Positions 1-12,215 of a stretch of DNA of 33,389 bases are shown in pieces; positions within the stretch are counted from its first letter, which is position 1; every line of letters begins with the position of its first letter. The stretch lies in the NCBI GenBank assembly GCA_009733775.1, contig WOGZ01000345.1:1-33389 (forward strand). The letters run 5' to 3'. Source of the DNA: Alectoria sarmentosa (Eukaryota; Ascomycota; Lecanoromycetes; Lecanorales; Parmeliaceae). The translations under genes and the position numbers were made by a program. Under the pieces are notes generated by a model, which worked only from the letters and a program-made list of their open reading frames with translations, had not been told where the DNA came from and made no database searches.

Positions 1-1062
1 TAATTTAAATTAATATTTTTAAAACGTTTTTATTAATATTTTTATATTATTAAAATAAGACGATTTTTTTTATATTATTTATATATATAATAAATAAATC
101 ATATTTATATTTATTACGTGAAAAAAAGCGAAAAAAAAAAATTATTAATTATTAAAATATTCGCGCGCTTAAAAATTAATATTTTTTATACTTTTTTTTT
201 GAAAATAGCTTTAACATTTATAAAAAAAATAAATAAATAATTTTATATTATTTTTTACGTTTTATAAAACGCATTTTTTAAAAATTTTAAATTTATTATA
301 TTCGTATATTAAATATCGATACGCGCGAGTTAATATATAATATTTATCGTTAAATTTATTTAAATTCATATTTTCGAAATGTTTATAATAATATTTTTAT
401 ATTATTAAAATATTATAATGCTTTTTTATATTATTTATATATATTATAAATAAATTATATTTATATTTATTGCGTGAAAAAGAGCGAAAAAATAAAAATT
501 ATTAATCGCGAAAGTATTCGCGCGTTCAAAAATCGATATTTTTATAATTTTCTTTAAAAACAATTTTAACGTTTATGAAAAAGATAAATAAATTATTTTA
601 TAACGTTTTTCACGTTTTATAAAACGCGCTTTTCAAAATTTTGAAATTCGTTATATTTATATATTAAATATCGATACGCGCGAGTTAATATATATTATAT
701 ACTATTAAATTTATTTAAATTAATATTTTTGAAATGTTTTTAATAATATTTTTATATTATTAAAATATTATAATTTTTTTTTATATTATTTATATATATT
801 ATAAATAAATTATATTTATATTTATTACGTGAAAAAAAGCGAAAAAAAAAGAATTATTAATCGCGAAAATATTCGTACGCTTAAAAATTAATATCTTTTA
901 TAATTTTTCTTTAAAATAACTTTTACGTTAATAAAAAAAGTAAATAAGTTATTTTATAACGCTTTTTAAACTTTATAAAATATATTTTTTAAAATTTTCA
1001 AATTCGTTATATTTAAATATTAAATATAAATATATTTCGATTAATTTATAATATAAATCGTT
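1..1062. repeat. Three tandem copies of a 355-bp AT-rich repeat
   Basis: The motif ATTTAAATT followed by TATTTT-type sequence recurs at 3, 358 and 713, an exact 355-bp spacing twice over. Each copy then carries the same landmarks in the same order: a TATATTATTTATATATA block, TTACGTGAAAAA with an AGCGAAAAA tract, a TATTCG(C/T)(G/A)CG core, ACGTTTTATAAAA, and in copies 1 and 2 TATCGATACGCGCGAGTTAATA. Differences between copies are largely C/T and G/A changes. The third copy degrades after about 1,020. The array probably continues to the left of the window, since the first copy begins at the edge. Confidence 0.85.
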
Positions 1063-4000
1063 AAACGTATTAACGATTATTTTTATATCGAATCGATTTA
1101 ATCGAATTAATAAAAAATTTATTCGATTTAATTTATATTATAAATCGAGCGAAATATATAATTAAATTTATAATTTTCACTTTTTTTATAAAAAATAATA
1201 AAGTAATTAAATATTAAATTAATTTTAATTATATATATTAAAAATATTTAAAATTAAATTCGATTAATAAAAAAAATAATAAAATTTATATTAATAAAAT
1301 AAACTTATAAATATTATTTTAATAAAACGAAAAAAATCGTAAAACTTATTTTAATAAAGTAAAAATCGTGAAATATATTTTAATAAAATTATAAAAATAA
1401 TGAAATTTATTCTAATAAAATAAAATTTATAAATGTTATTTTAATAAAACGAAAAAATCGTAAAACTTATATTAATAACGAAAAAATTATATATTTCGTT
1501 TTATTTAATAAAAAAAATATTAAAAAATAAAAAATAAATATAAATAAGATTTTATTTTAAAAAAAGCAAATTTTATTATACGAAATTTTAACGATTAATG
1601 TTTTATAATTCGTTAAAAAAAAATTAAAAATAATAAATATTATTATAAATATTTAATATATAAAAATAATTCGAATAATTTTTCACGTAAACTTTTATAA
1701 TATATAAAGTTTAATAAAATAAAGTTTAAATATATTTTTAATAAATGTTAAAATTAATAATATTTTAATTCGTAATTAATTTATATTTTATTTCGATTTA
1801 TATTAATTTTTTATATTATTATATATATATAAAAAAAAAAAAAATTAAAAAATATTAACGTTATAATTTTTTTATTTAAATTATATAATAATTATAAAAT
1901 CGTTTTATTTTAAAATAAATAACGTTAATTATAACTTAATTTAAAACTTTAATTAAATAAAAAATTTCGAAAAAATATTCAAATATAAAATTCGTTATTT
2001 AAAATAAAATTTATAAATTAATTTATTATTTAAAATAAAATTTATTATATTATTAATTTCGTAAATTTTATTTTAAATAATTAATTTTATTTTAATTAAA
2101 TAAAATAAAATATTAATAATTTAAAATAAAATTTATTAATATAAAAAATTTTATTTTATAAAATAAAATTTATTTTATATTAACTTTTAACGATTAAGAT
2201 TTTTTTAATTAATTAAATAAAGACGCTATTTAAAATAAATATTATTTTAACGTTTTTTATTTATATAATTTTATATTTTATCGAAATTTAACTTTTAAAT
2301 ATTAATATTAATTATTTTATATATTTTAATTTTTAATATTATTAAAATTATATATATTATAATATCGTTTATTAAATTTTTAATTTTTAATAAAAATAAT
2401 ATTAATAATTAAAATAAAGTAATAAAAGTTTTAAATAAATATATTAATTATATATAAGCGATTTCGAAATAAACGTATTTTTTAATCTTTTTTAAAAAAA
2501 AATTTATCGAAATTTTGAAAATTTTAAATCTTTTATTTTATTTTTAAAGTTAATTTAAGTTTTTTTTTTCTTTTTAAATTTTAAATTTTTTAATACGATA
2601 TTTATTATATAAATTTTAATAATAAATATTTATTTTTTATTAAAAAAATATTTAATTATTAATATTATTTAATTAAATAAATAAATAAAACGATTTTATT
2701 TTAAAATTAATAATTTTTTTATTAAATTTCTTATTTTATTAATAAAATATAATAATATTTTAATTAATAATTTAAAAGTTTTTAATAATACGTTAAAGTG
2801 TATTATATTAAATATTTATAATATTTATAATATTTAATACGAAATTTTTAACGATATATATTAAAATAAAAATATTATTTTATTTTTCGATAATATTTAT
2901 TAATAACATTTTATTATAAATAATATCGAATTTTATAATATATTTTTTAATAAAACGTTTTTTTAACGCTTTATTAACATTTAAATTTTTTTAATATTAA
3001 AAATTTCTTTTTTATTAAATTTTTTCAAATCGTTTTTAAAACGACGTCGAAATTAAATAAAATATAATAATTTAATTTTAATTCGTAATAAATTCGATTA
3101 AAGTTTAAATTTTACGTAAATCGTAACTCGAATATATTAATTAAATAATTTCGATAATTTCATTATCAAATTAAGTAAAATATAAAAAAAAATACGAGTT
3201 TTTAAAATATCGTAATTAAATATATTTAATTAAATTAAAATAAACATTTATATATATAAATAAAAAAGTTTTTTATAATAATTTTTCGAATAATAAATTA
3301 TTTTTTAATTATAATTATTATCTTTTTTAATTATATTAAACGTCGATTTATAAATAAATCGTTATTATTTTAAAAGAAAAATAAATAATATTATATTAAA
3401 AATTTAATAAATATATAATAATTTATATTATAATATATAAAATATATATTTTAAAAAATATTATAAATATACGCGAATATTTAAATGTTATATAATAAAG
3501 TTTTAATATATTAATTTAATTAAAATTAATATTATAAATATATATTAAAAAAGTAAAATTATTATAAATATTTAATTTTAAATTATATTTATAATTTTAT
3601 TATAAAGCGATTATTTATTTATTTTTCAAATTAAAAAATCGTAATTTTTAATAATAATTTTTAATTATTTAATTTAATAATAATAAATAAACGTTAAATT
3701 TTTTTATAATTTTTTTTATTAAATATACGACGTTAATAATAAAAACGATTAATAACTTTTTTTATATTAATTTATTAAAGCATTATATTTAAAGAAAAAG
3801 TTTAAAAATATTTAAAAATAAAATTTACGTTAAAGACGCATTAATATTATTACGAAAATATATTATATTAATTTTAATATACGCGAATTTTATTATTTAC
3901 GTCTTTTTTTTTTAAACGTATTAAACTTTTAATTTTATAAAAATTTACGAATAATAAACGATAATTTTTTTTTAATTATTATATCGTTTATATAATAAAA

Positions 4001-7000
4001 AAATTCTCATATAATAACGTTAAATAAAATTAAATTTTAAAAAAATAAATATTTAAAAAAACGAAAATTGTTTATAAAATCTTTTTATAATAATTATATT
4101 TAATTTCAAATTTAATATATTATTTAATTTATAAAATAAATATAAAATAAAATATATAATTTAATATAATTAATATATAAAAATGTTTTAATTGCGAAAA
4201 AAGAAAATTATCGCGTTATTTATTATAATAAAATATTATTACTTTTTTTAATATAATGTTTTTTTTTTATTAAAAATATTTTCGTTAAACGTATTTCTTT
4301 TATATTTACTCGCAATTTCTTTTTACTTTCTTTTATAATTAATTTACTTTTTTATTTAAACTTTTTAACGATTATATATATATTTTTTAAAATTTATAAT
4401 TAAGATTTCGTTTTATTAAACGATATATAAGCGAAGTAAATTATTATTAAAAACTTTTCTTTCATTTTAATTTAATTTAAATTTATTTAAAAAAAGATAA
4501 TTTTAATTTTATAAAAAATATTCATTTAATTAACGACTTTAATTTATTAAAAATATAATATAATTATAAATAATATTATAATAATAAACGTAATCGTTTT
4601 TTACGCGAAAAACGTTTTATAAAATAAATATTTAAAAGTAAATATAAACGAATTTTAATAATAATTAAAAAATAATTATAAATTTTATTTAAAACGCGAT
4701 TTTTTTTTAATAATTAATTTTTCTTTTTAAATGTTTATAAAAATATTAATAAACTTATGTTTTAAAATATTATTTTACGAAAAATATTAAAAATTTTTAA
4801 CATAATAATTATTATTATTTTTTTAAATATCGTTTCTATTTTTTTAAAAAATATAATATTATTTATTTTTATTTAAAATTTTTTTTAAATATTATTATTT
4901 AATTTTTTTATAATATTATAAATAAAATCGATTTAATAAAATTATTATATATAATTAAATTAATTTTTTAAAACGAGATTTTAATATTAAATCGTTATAA
5001 TATAAAAGTTAATAATCGTAAATTTTAAAATATTTATTAAAATTTTAAATCGTTTAATAATATAATTATATACTTTATAAAAACTTTTATTAAATTATAT
5101 TAATTATTAAAAGCGTCGAATTAAAGCGTATTATTATATTAATTTTAAATATTTTATATTTATAAAATTATATTTAAATTTTAAGTTTACGAAAAATATA
5201 AAATTTCGTAATTTTAATTTAATTAAATAAAATATTAAAATCGAAATTTTATAATAAAAATATAATAAATTTTTATAAAATTAAATAAAGCGTATCGATT
5301 ATAAAACGCGATACTTTCGAATTTTTTTAATTTATAACTTAATAATAATCGCAATTTTATATAAAATCGTATTAATAATATATATTAAAACGTAAACTTT
5401 TTAATAATAAAAAACTTAAAAAAAATTTATAATTAATTATTATTAATTTTTTTACGCTCGAAAAAAACTTTCAAAATTTCTCTTTCTCTTTAAAAGCTTT
5501 TCGAAAGCTCTTTAAAAGTTTTTATCGAAAAAATTATTCTCGTAAGTTCGAAATTATGATATATAATATATTATATAAAAAAATTTCGAATTTATTTGAA
5601 TAATCTCTTCGATAAAATTTTTTAAAAAGTTTTTAAAAAGTTTTAAAAAATAAAAAAATTTAAAAATAAAAGTTTATTAAAAACTTTAAACATTTAAAAG
5701 ATTTTAAAAAAAATTCGATTTATTCGATTAAATTTTATAAAAATAACATTATTTAAAAGCGCGTATTCGAATTTATAATTTTATTTATTTATTATATTAT
5801 TATATAATATAAAATACGAAAGAAATAAAAAAAGAAAAAATATAAAAAGTTAATATTCGAGATTTAATTTTATGATATAATTTATTTAAAACGTATTCGC
5901 GTTTAAATCGAAAATAAAGAAATAAGATAATTTTTAACTTAAAAATCGAGAAATTTAAAAATTTAATTAATGAAACCTTATTTTAAATATATTATATCTT
6001 TTTTTGCATAACTTTTAATTATAAAAAAAATAAACTTTTTAATAAAATATTTATAAATAATTTTTTAAATATAAAAAATAAAATTTTAATAAATATAAAA
6101 AAATATAAAATTATTAATTAATTAATTAATTAATTATTAAATAATATTATTATAAATTTTATTAATATTATTTATCGCGATTGAAATTTATATCAAGTAT
6201 TTAATTTTTATATCTTTAAAACGATTTTTTAAACTTTTAATAAAAACGTTATTTAATTTAATGATTAAATTTTTAATAAATTCTTTAAAATTAAAACGAT
6301 ATATATTTGTCGTGATTAAGTCGTTAACGAAGAAAATAATTTTCTTTTATTTATCGAATTAACAAACGTTTTTAAATCAATTTTTTTATTATTTTATTAT
6401 TTAAAATTAAAAAACAATTATATAATAATATTATTAAAAAATTTATATAATAAAAAACGTTTATAATTTAAATATATTAAATTTAAAATACTTTATTATC
6501 GTATTCTCGAAAACGAATATAACGATAAACGTTATTATATATTATATATATATTTTACTTTATTCAATTTAAACAATTTATAAACTTTTATTCGACGAAT
6601 TTAATATTTAATTCGTTTAATTTTTAATATAACGATTAATTAATCGTAAAATTAATTTTTATAATAAATCGATTTATATTTATAATCGAAGATTTTCGTT
6701 TATAATTAATTATATATAATCTTAAATCGAGTTATTAATAAAGTCGATTTATTTATTATAATTTTAAACGATTTATTAAAAAGATAATCGAGTCACTTAA
6801 TTAAATGTATTAAAAATAAGATTATTAAATAAATGCTTTTTATATAATAATAAAAGTAAATTATATATATATAAAAAGCAAATAAAGTTCGATTAATCGA
6901 CGTTATTTAAATTCGTTTCATTTTTATTTATTTTTAAGTATTATAAATTTAATTTATAAGTTTTAACTTATATTAAATATAAATTTAATAATAATTAAAA

Positions 7001-7035
7001 GTAATACTTTATAATATTATCGTAAAATTATATAT
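1..7035. other. Left AT-rich, RIP-like degraded compartment
   Basis: This stretch is almost entirely A and T, with no credible open reading frame on either strand. The remaining C and G lie mostly in CpG; for example every C in 1,081–1,140 and in 4,921–4,980 is followed by G. This is what remains when repeated DNA is heavily mutated from C to T outside CpG. Apart from the tandem repeat at 1–1,062 and runs such as the TTAA-type repeat near 6,111–6,135, I could not assign any part to a named transposon family; the decay is too deep to read by eye. The change to normal composition is sharp, at about 7,035. Confidence 0.85.
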
Positions 7036-7095
7036 TTTTAGTGTGTGAAATGATTTAATGTGTTTGTGACGTAAATGAGTGCAATGTTAAGTCGT

Positions 7096-7119
7096 TTAGC
7101 GGCGGCTTAAGCCGGCTAA
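7096..7119. repeat. 24-bp near-perfect palindrome at the compartment edge
   Basis: TTAGC, then a perfect 12-bp palindrome CGGCTTAAGCCG, then GCTAA form an almost symmetrical hairpin-capable sequence. It lies about 60 bp inside the normal-composition island and about 33 bp beyond the stop codon of the rhodopsin-like gene, on that gene's 3' side. It could be part of a 3' processing or termination signal, or a leftover transposon end. Nothing in the sequence decides between these. Confidence 0.5.
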
Positions 7120-7151
7120 GTGAAGAAGGTCTTGGCGATCCGTAACACTAT

Positions 7152-8554
7152 TCAATCTATCTCAGATATTTGATCAATCTTCTTCTCCGTAATCTGATGA
7201 ACTTGGCGCGTGATCAGAATCGTCCCCGACCCCCAGCTTCCATCCAGATTAGTGGAAGCATTAGTAGAGTGACGGATCCCCACCAATTCGAGATCATACG
7301 ACCGTCTTTTCCCGTCCTTCATATCTGCTATCCGATTGAATTCTGCAGTCTTGATGTTACCGTCGCGAGGTCTGCTCGAGTAGCCGCTGTGATGTCTGAA
7401 GCTGCCGGGTCTTCTGTCAAGTAGGATATGAAAGAGAGCTGTCAGGGATGGAAGACAACTGCTAATGACGCCGAAGCTACCTTCGACACAGGACCAGAGT
7501 TGAGGAAGGCTACTAGTATCTAGAGCTATGCATTAGCTAGCGAACATCCCTTTTGCGAGGAGTTTGAGATGCTGGCATACACATGAGATCCCCGGGATCT
7601 ATATCGAGAAGGACGACCAGTCGGACAATACTTGCGATGCAAGCGCTGTTTTCAAGAGATCTGACGTCAGCAGTAGCGTCTCAAAGACCTACAAGGGGCT
7701 GAGCGAGATCACGTACAATGCTCCGATCGTGAACGAAACCGCCAACCCCATTTTCCTCGCAGTGGACACTTGCAACTTGAAAATTATCGGCAAAGGCAAG
7801 AAAAGGACGGTAATGACAGTGACCGTGCTGGTCAGCCCGCACGCGAAATAGAATGCATCTGAATTGATGCATTTTCCACCCTGTATTTTTCGATTCCAGA
7901 GAAAGTCAATGGGAGAGCATTGGAATATGGTGACTAGGACTGTGTAGATGGTCCAGACTGTGTCCCAGGCGACTATGATGTAGAAGGCGTTGCGCATCCA
8001 GGTGTTGAGGAAGATTCGAACGTAGAAAAGGAGGATCGCGAGGATGATAAGCCCGGTCGAGAGAGCCCAGGCTATTTGTTGAACGAAGACGCTCTGGTGA
8101 AGAGCGTTGATTAATATACAGATTCATGGCAACAGATCGAAGGTGTAAGAGTCATACCACTCCAAAAGGCGTTAAGTTCTTTGGGTCCACTTGAGAGCTG
8201 TGTCTTCCTAAGCCATATCTGATTCCTGAACAGACACCGTCAATTTCATGTCCACAACGAGAGCTTGAGAATGCGTATGAAAGTCCCTACCGACTATGGT
8301 GAAGATGTTCACGAGCCACGAAGTCACCTGAGACATGAGAGTCAGTAAGCATCCAGGCTTGCAATTGGAAGGCTGAAGAGTCAGACCAGGGCGAGAATAG
8401 CTACCCAGTCATCCCACCAAAACCTCGCAGCCGAGGACCAACGGACTAGGAGCCGGAGTACCACCGCTACCGTGGAGAGTACCAAGCATATACTTGTGAC
8501 TGCAATCAGCTGAACCTGTCGGTTGTCAAAGCCTTCTCTAGGGATGCCGCTCAT
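7152..8554 (-). CDS. Fungal rhodopsin-like (SAT4/PTH11-related) seven-helix membrane protein, spliced
   Basis: Exons read on the minus strand are 8554–8387, 8327–8291, 8225–8158, 8093–7717, 7645–7583 and 7509–7152. All five introns (59, 65, 64, 71 and 73 nt) are GT-AG, and joining them gives one frame of 356 aa. The product matches the fungal rhodopsin domain family (Fung_rhodopsin, SAT4). It shows FWWDDW after the first helix (residues 46–50), RYGLGRH (71–77), FQCSP (148–152) paired with GGKC (163–166), ASIVRL (221–226), and LWSCVEGSFGVISSCLPSL (242–260), which is the family's helix-seven signature. A hydrophilic tail of about 85 residues follows. Such proteins sit in the plasma membrane; PTH11-type relatives act in surface sensing, but the ligand here is unknown. 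The next-to-last intron has an imperfect acceptor context (AGTAG). No stop codons or RIP-type damage interrupt the model, although the gene ends close to the AT-rich arm. Confidence 0.88.
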
Positions 8555-10049
8555 ATTTGCAGACCCTCGTTGGGGTTGGACTGGGTTGTTTCCTTGTTTT
8601 GGGGAAAGAAAGAACGAAGTAAAATTAGAGAAGGAATGAGGCCTGTATTGCTAAGGAAAGAAGACGCCATGAGAATTCTCAGGGTCTTAATATACAGTCT
8701 GAGACGTGCCTTTTGGTCTATATCTCGGACGCCGTTAAAGTCGATCGGTAGTACACCATAAGGTCTGGTAGACTAAAGCTTCGATTCACAGCAGCCTTTC
8801 CCATATCACACTCCCTACGCGGTGTGAGCGTTTATTTGGAATGTATAGCCGCTCTCAACCGCATACATTCGGAGAAGCTAGCGAGTCGAATACTGTTCAC
8901 ATTGTGGAAGGCCGCACACCGCCATCACGATAGCTTACAGGGGTATGCTTACGACAGCCAATCCATTGCGGCCATAAACCATCAAGTTTAGAGAAGAAAG
9001 AGCAGTACCCGTACGGCCGAAAGATCTATCATCGTCGCAGCCCAACGAGAAAACACCACGAAACAGGATCTTCTTTAGGAGTTCAATATCCGGTCCCGAT
9101 GGCTGGATGCATCCGTGCCGAGGAGAGAGACCCTAGTGCGAAGAAATGAAAGGCAGAACGGTTCCATTGCAGGGAAAGGCCTCATAGCTCCTTACACAAC
9201 CCGTGATCTGTGTCCATCATTGTTGAGGGCAATTCGGTTGTGCAGTTTAAAGCGAGCCACAAGGGCGGTAACGAGTGATAAGAGAAGAGCCACAATAGCG
9301 GTAACGAACAATGAGAGATTTCTGCTCATATCATGCACGTACCCATCGTCAAAAGACTTGATGTCGCCACTTCGGTATCACATGCCTTTCTCAATTTCGA
9401 CTTACATGATTCAATTCGGTTCTCTGAAAGTCGCAGTATAGAGTGTGCGTGGCTTTCTGAGGAAGGCACCTATACCTTTGCCGTGTCCACTATCAAGGTC
9501 GCTGACCCCTATTTAATATCAAGCCTGGAGGGTGGAGCTTTGGCTTGGGTCGGACCCTGGACGGGCACTCAGCCGCCTGCCGCCTGCCGCCTTTTTTACT
9601 TTCGGGACAGCCTTTTCCCCTTCCTCCATGCCAATAATGCAACCCGCCGTAAGTAATGGCCTTCTTTGAGCGCAGTGCAGCATCTTCAATAGCAAATGGT
9701 TTGTCAAATAAATGCAGAGCTCAAGGCCCAAGCCATCTCGTGATGTATTATGACATCATGTTGTCCGTGGGATTATGATCATGCGGGCCTATCACTGACG
9801 TAGGAGGATGTAAGATTATCTAGCGTCCATTGAAGACGCGGGTAAAGAATACTCGGCTCCTAGGGATGGAGCACATTTGCTATCTTCTGCTTCCACCTTC
9901 TGATCTTAATGTCTGAGGGCCGCATATGTTTCGTGTATCTAGGAGCTTTCGAATGTGCAATTTTTCTCCCAAGAAATATATCAAAGTCGTTTCATTTAAG
10001 CACCTGCGACCTCTCACTATCCGAACTACCTGCGTTGGCCTATTTCATC
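8555..10049. other. Intergenic region between divergent rhodopsin-like and MFS genes
   Basis: This 1.5-kb stretch separates the start codons of two divergently transcribed genes and must hold both promoters. Several ORFs of 60–110 codons occur, but none has a recognisable domain, a believable composition or splice partners, so I call no gene. Visible structure: TCACAC and GTGTGA arms around 8,808–8,828, a 33-bp imperfect direct repeat at 9,254–9,319, and repeated GCCGCCT/GCCTGCC near 9,571–9,592. No convincing TATA box stands out. Confidence 0.6.
9254..9319. repeat. 33-bp imperfect tandem repeat
   Basis: GAGCCACAAGGGCGGTAACG at 9,254 and GAGCCACAATAGCGGTAACG at 9,287 begin two adjacent copies. 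Both copies continue with similar GA-rich sequence (GTGATAAGAGA and ACAATGAGAGA). It lies between the divergent rhodopsin-like and MFS genes, upstream of the MFS start. It could be a duplicated regulatory segment, but no known binding motif was recognised. Confidence 0.7.
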
Positions 10050-11953
10050 ATGTCCATGGAGCTCACTGACTCATTTGGTAAGCCTGCACAAAGGAACGAG
10101 AACGATGACTCGGCTGAAGTCCCCTTGAAGTCATCGTCGAGCGGGTTCACTTTGATACCACAACCCTCGGATGATGTCAAGGATCCTTTAGTATGTCATA
10201 AGATCTTTCAAGCAAACCTCATATACCACGCAACTCTAATAAGCACTCACACCTCCAGAATTGGTCTTTATCAAAGAAGTTCAATACGCTATTCATCTGG
10301 TGTCTCGGATCCTTCGTCACTACGGCTTCCGGCCTTGGAAATGCTCTTGGCTACTTCGTCCAAGCCAAAGTCTACAACAAGCCAGACCCAATCTCTCTAT
10401 CCTACTCCGTAAGAAGCCTTCCACCTCGACCTCGTAGCGTTCTTCAAGCTGATCTAAACTAGGTAGTCGCGGCCACTGCAGGCATAGCCATCGGACCTCT
10501 CTTCGCAGTACCACTCGCACGCCGATATGGGCGAACCTTTATCTTCTTCTGGTCCTTGGTTGGTCTCTTGGTCACAGGAATATGGTCCGCCACTATGACA
10601 CGCTCGAATCAGTATGGAGCCTTCGTGGCAGCACGGCTCTTTGGGGGGCTTTTTGGTGGAACCGCCCCAGCGCTCGGTGCTGACACCATTGTGGATATGT
10701 TCTTCCTGCACCAGCGGGGAAAAGCCTTCACCGCGCTAAATCTTTCCTTTCTTGCCGGTGTCGTCGTGGGCCCAACCTTGAGTGGATTCATCGTTGGCTC
10801 AACAAATTGGACGGTGCAATTCTGGTGGAGCAACGGTCTTGAAGGACTCATAATCATCCTTACTCTGGCTCTGCTGGAAGACACATACTATGATCGCACA
10901 TTAGGGGGCGACGAATGCCGCAGTAGATGGCCAGAAAGCTTCGTTGCAAACAGGATAGCGACATTTTTTGGCGGGGCGGGCGTGATCCCAATCATATCAA
11001 TGGCCGATACAGTAAGTCTGACCTTTGGACATTTGCGAATTTATGTTTCAGGGGAGGTCTTGCAGTGAAGTATCAGGCAATACTACTCTCTCCATAAGCT
11101 TCAGATGGTCGGTGACTAACAGCACCGTTCAGCTCCAGATCTTCAGCAACTCTATCCTTATTGGCATCTGCCCCGTCACTTTTCTCTGTGGTGGTTTGGT
11201 CCTCGTCGATTTTGGGTTCGCCGCGTTCTTCAACATCATCCTAACTGTCTTTCTACAAAATCCTGTCACAATGCGCGGCTACGGTTTTACGCCAGCGCAG
11301 AACGCCGAGTGTAAGTTCCGTCCCAAGTATCCTCAACCATTTCTAGGTCTACTAACAGTCACACAGTTCTCTTCTGCCTCTGGTTTGGTGTTATTGCTGC
11401 TCAATTATACGGGCATTTTGCAAACGACCGCATCCCCGTTTGGATCTGCCACCGCAACGGCGGCATTTGGGAGCCTGAATATAGACTACACACCCTTTGG
11501 GTACCAGGTCTCGTCATTCTTCCCATTGCTCTCGGCCTGTATGGCACCTCCTTGCAGTACCACCTGCACTACATGGTCCTTGCGCTCGCCTGTTTCTTGG
11601 GCGGATTCGCGACGAACGCTATCGTTCCTGTCACGGTCACTTATGTCATTGAATGTTTCAAGGGACACGCGTCGGAGACCGCTGCGATTATGGGAGTGTA
11701 TAGGCTGTCGTTCAGTCTAACACTTCCGTTTTTTGTACCTGCGTGGATAGGCAGAGTGGGAGCGGGGTGGTGTCTTGGGATGGCCGCGTTCTTTTCGGTA
11801 GTTGCGTATGGGGGGCCTGTGTTGTTGATATGGAAGGGAGCAGAGATAAGGAAGTGGTCGTTCGAGAGCTTATCGGCTAATGAAGGGGGGTTGAGACTTA
11901 TGAAAAATGCTGGGGATATAGAAGCGCCCAGAAAAGTACGAATGACCACCTAA
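10050..11953 (+). CDS. Major facilitator superfamily transporter (fungal DHA1-like), spliced
   Basis: Exons are 10050–10190, 10259–10408, 10463–11011, 11133–11310 and 11367–11953, giving 534 aa, a normal MFS length. All introns are GT-AG; the fourth (56 nt) contains a TACTAAC branch site. The 121-nt third intron is the longest but gives the best join (MADT to LQIFSN). The N terminus is a polar cytosolic stretch ending in DPLNWS (residues 45–50), typical of fungal drug:H+ antiporter-like MFS proteins. Motif A reads GPLFAVPLARRYGR (108–121) between helices 2 and 3, and a motif C-like GVVVGPTLSG lies at 196–205. The second half has RGYGFTPAQNAE, ANDRIPVW and GGIWEPEYRLH, shared by this subfamily. 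It is a proton-coupled plasma-membrane transporter, probably an exporter of small molecules; the substrate is unknown. The frame extends upstream in-frame to 9,909, but that extension looks like 5' UTR. Confidence 0.88.
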
Positions 11954-12215
11954 GCGTAGGAAACAAGCGGTACCAAACTAGCCTGAAGGATTTGTAGTTG
12001 GAGTATATACCTGGGGCGGCCGTTAAGATCATGGCATCTTGCATGAAGGATGCGAAGCGTAGAAAGCACTTATGCATCATGACGTAATTTACATTCATAT
12101 GCCAGCTCCTATTTCTGGACACCCAGTCCATTTCCCAAGATTTTGTCTACATCTATCTCCCCAGTATCAGACTCAGTCCGACAGCCCAATAGTCGCCACT
12201 CCAATCAACTCCACC

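Noticed and set aside
5460..5660. Possible inverted repeat of CTTTAAAAG and TTTAAAAAG runs
   Set aside because: The similarity is explained by low-complexity A/T runs and shows no consistent pairing.
1..7035. Mitochondrial or plastid DNA as the source of the AT-rich arm
   Set aside because: No mitochondrial genes or tRNAs are readable, and C and G are concentrated in CpG, which fits RIP-like decay of nuclear repeats better.
7564..7851. 95-codon plus-strand ORF
   Set aside because: It lies antisense to the spliced rhodopsin-like gene, whose minus-strand exons carry clear family motifs.
9115..9656. Overlapping 107- and 108-codon plus-strand ORFs
   Set aside because: No domain, no homology pattern and odd composition; they overlap each other in different frames and fall in the promoter region of two divergent genes.
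9909..10049. In-frame N-terminal extension of the MFS protein
   Set aside because: The extra 47 residues are not typical of the family; the start at 10,050 gives the usual short polar N terminus before DPLNWS.
11012..11132. Alternative reading of the third MFS intron as a 40-nt intron plus an extra coding segment
   Set aside because: It stays in frame, but the extra segment has no counterpart in the family, 40 nt is very short, and the 121-nt intron has a GACTAAC branch site close to its acceptor.
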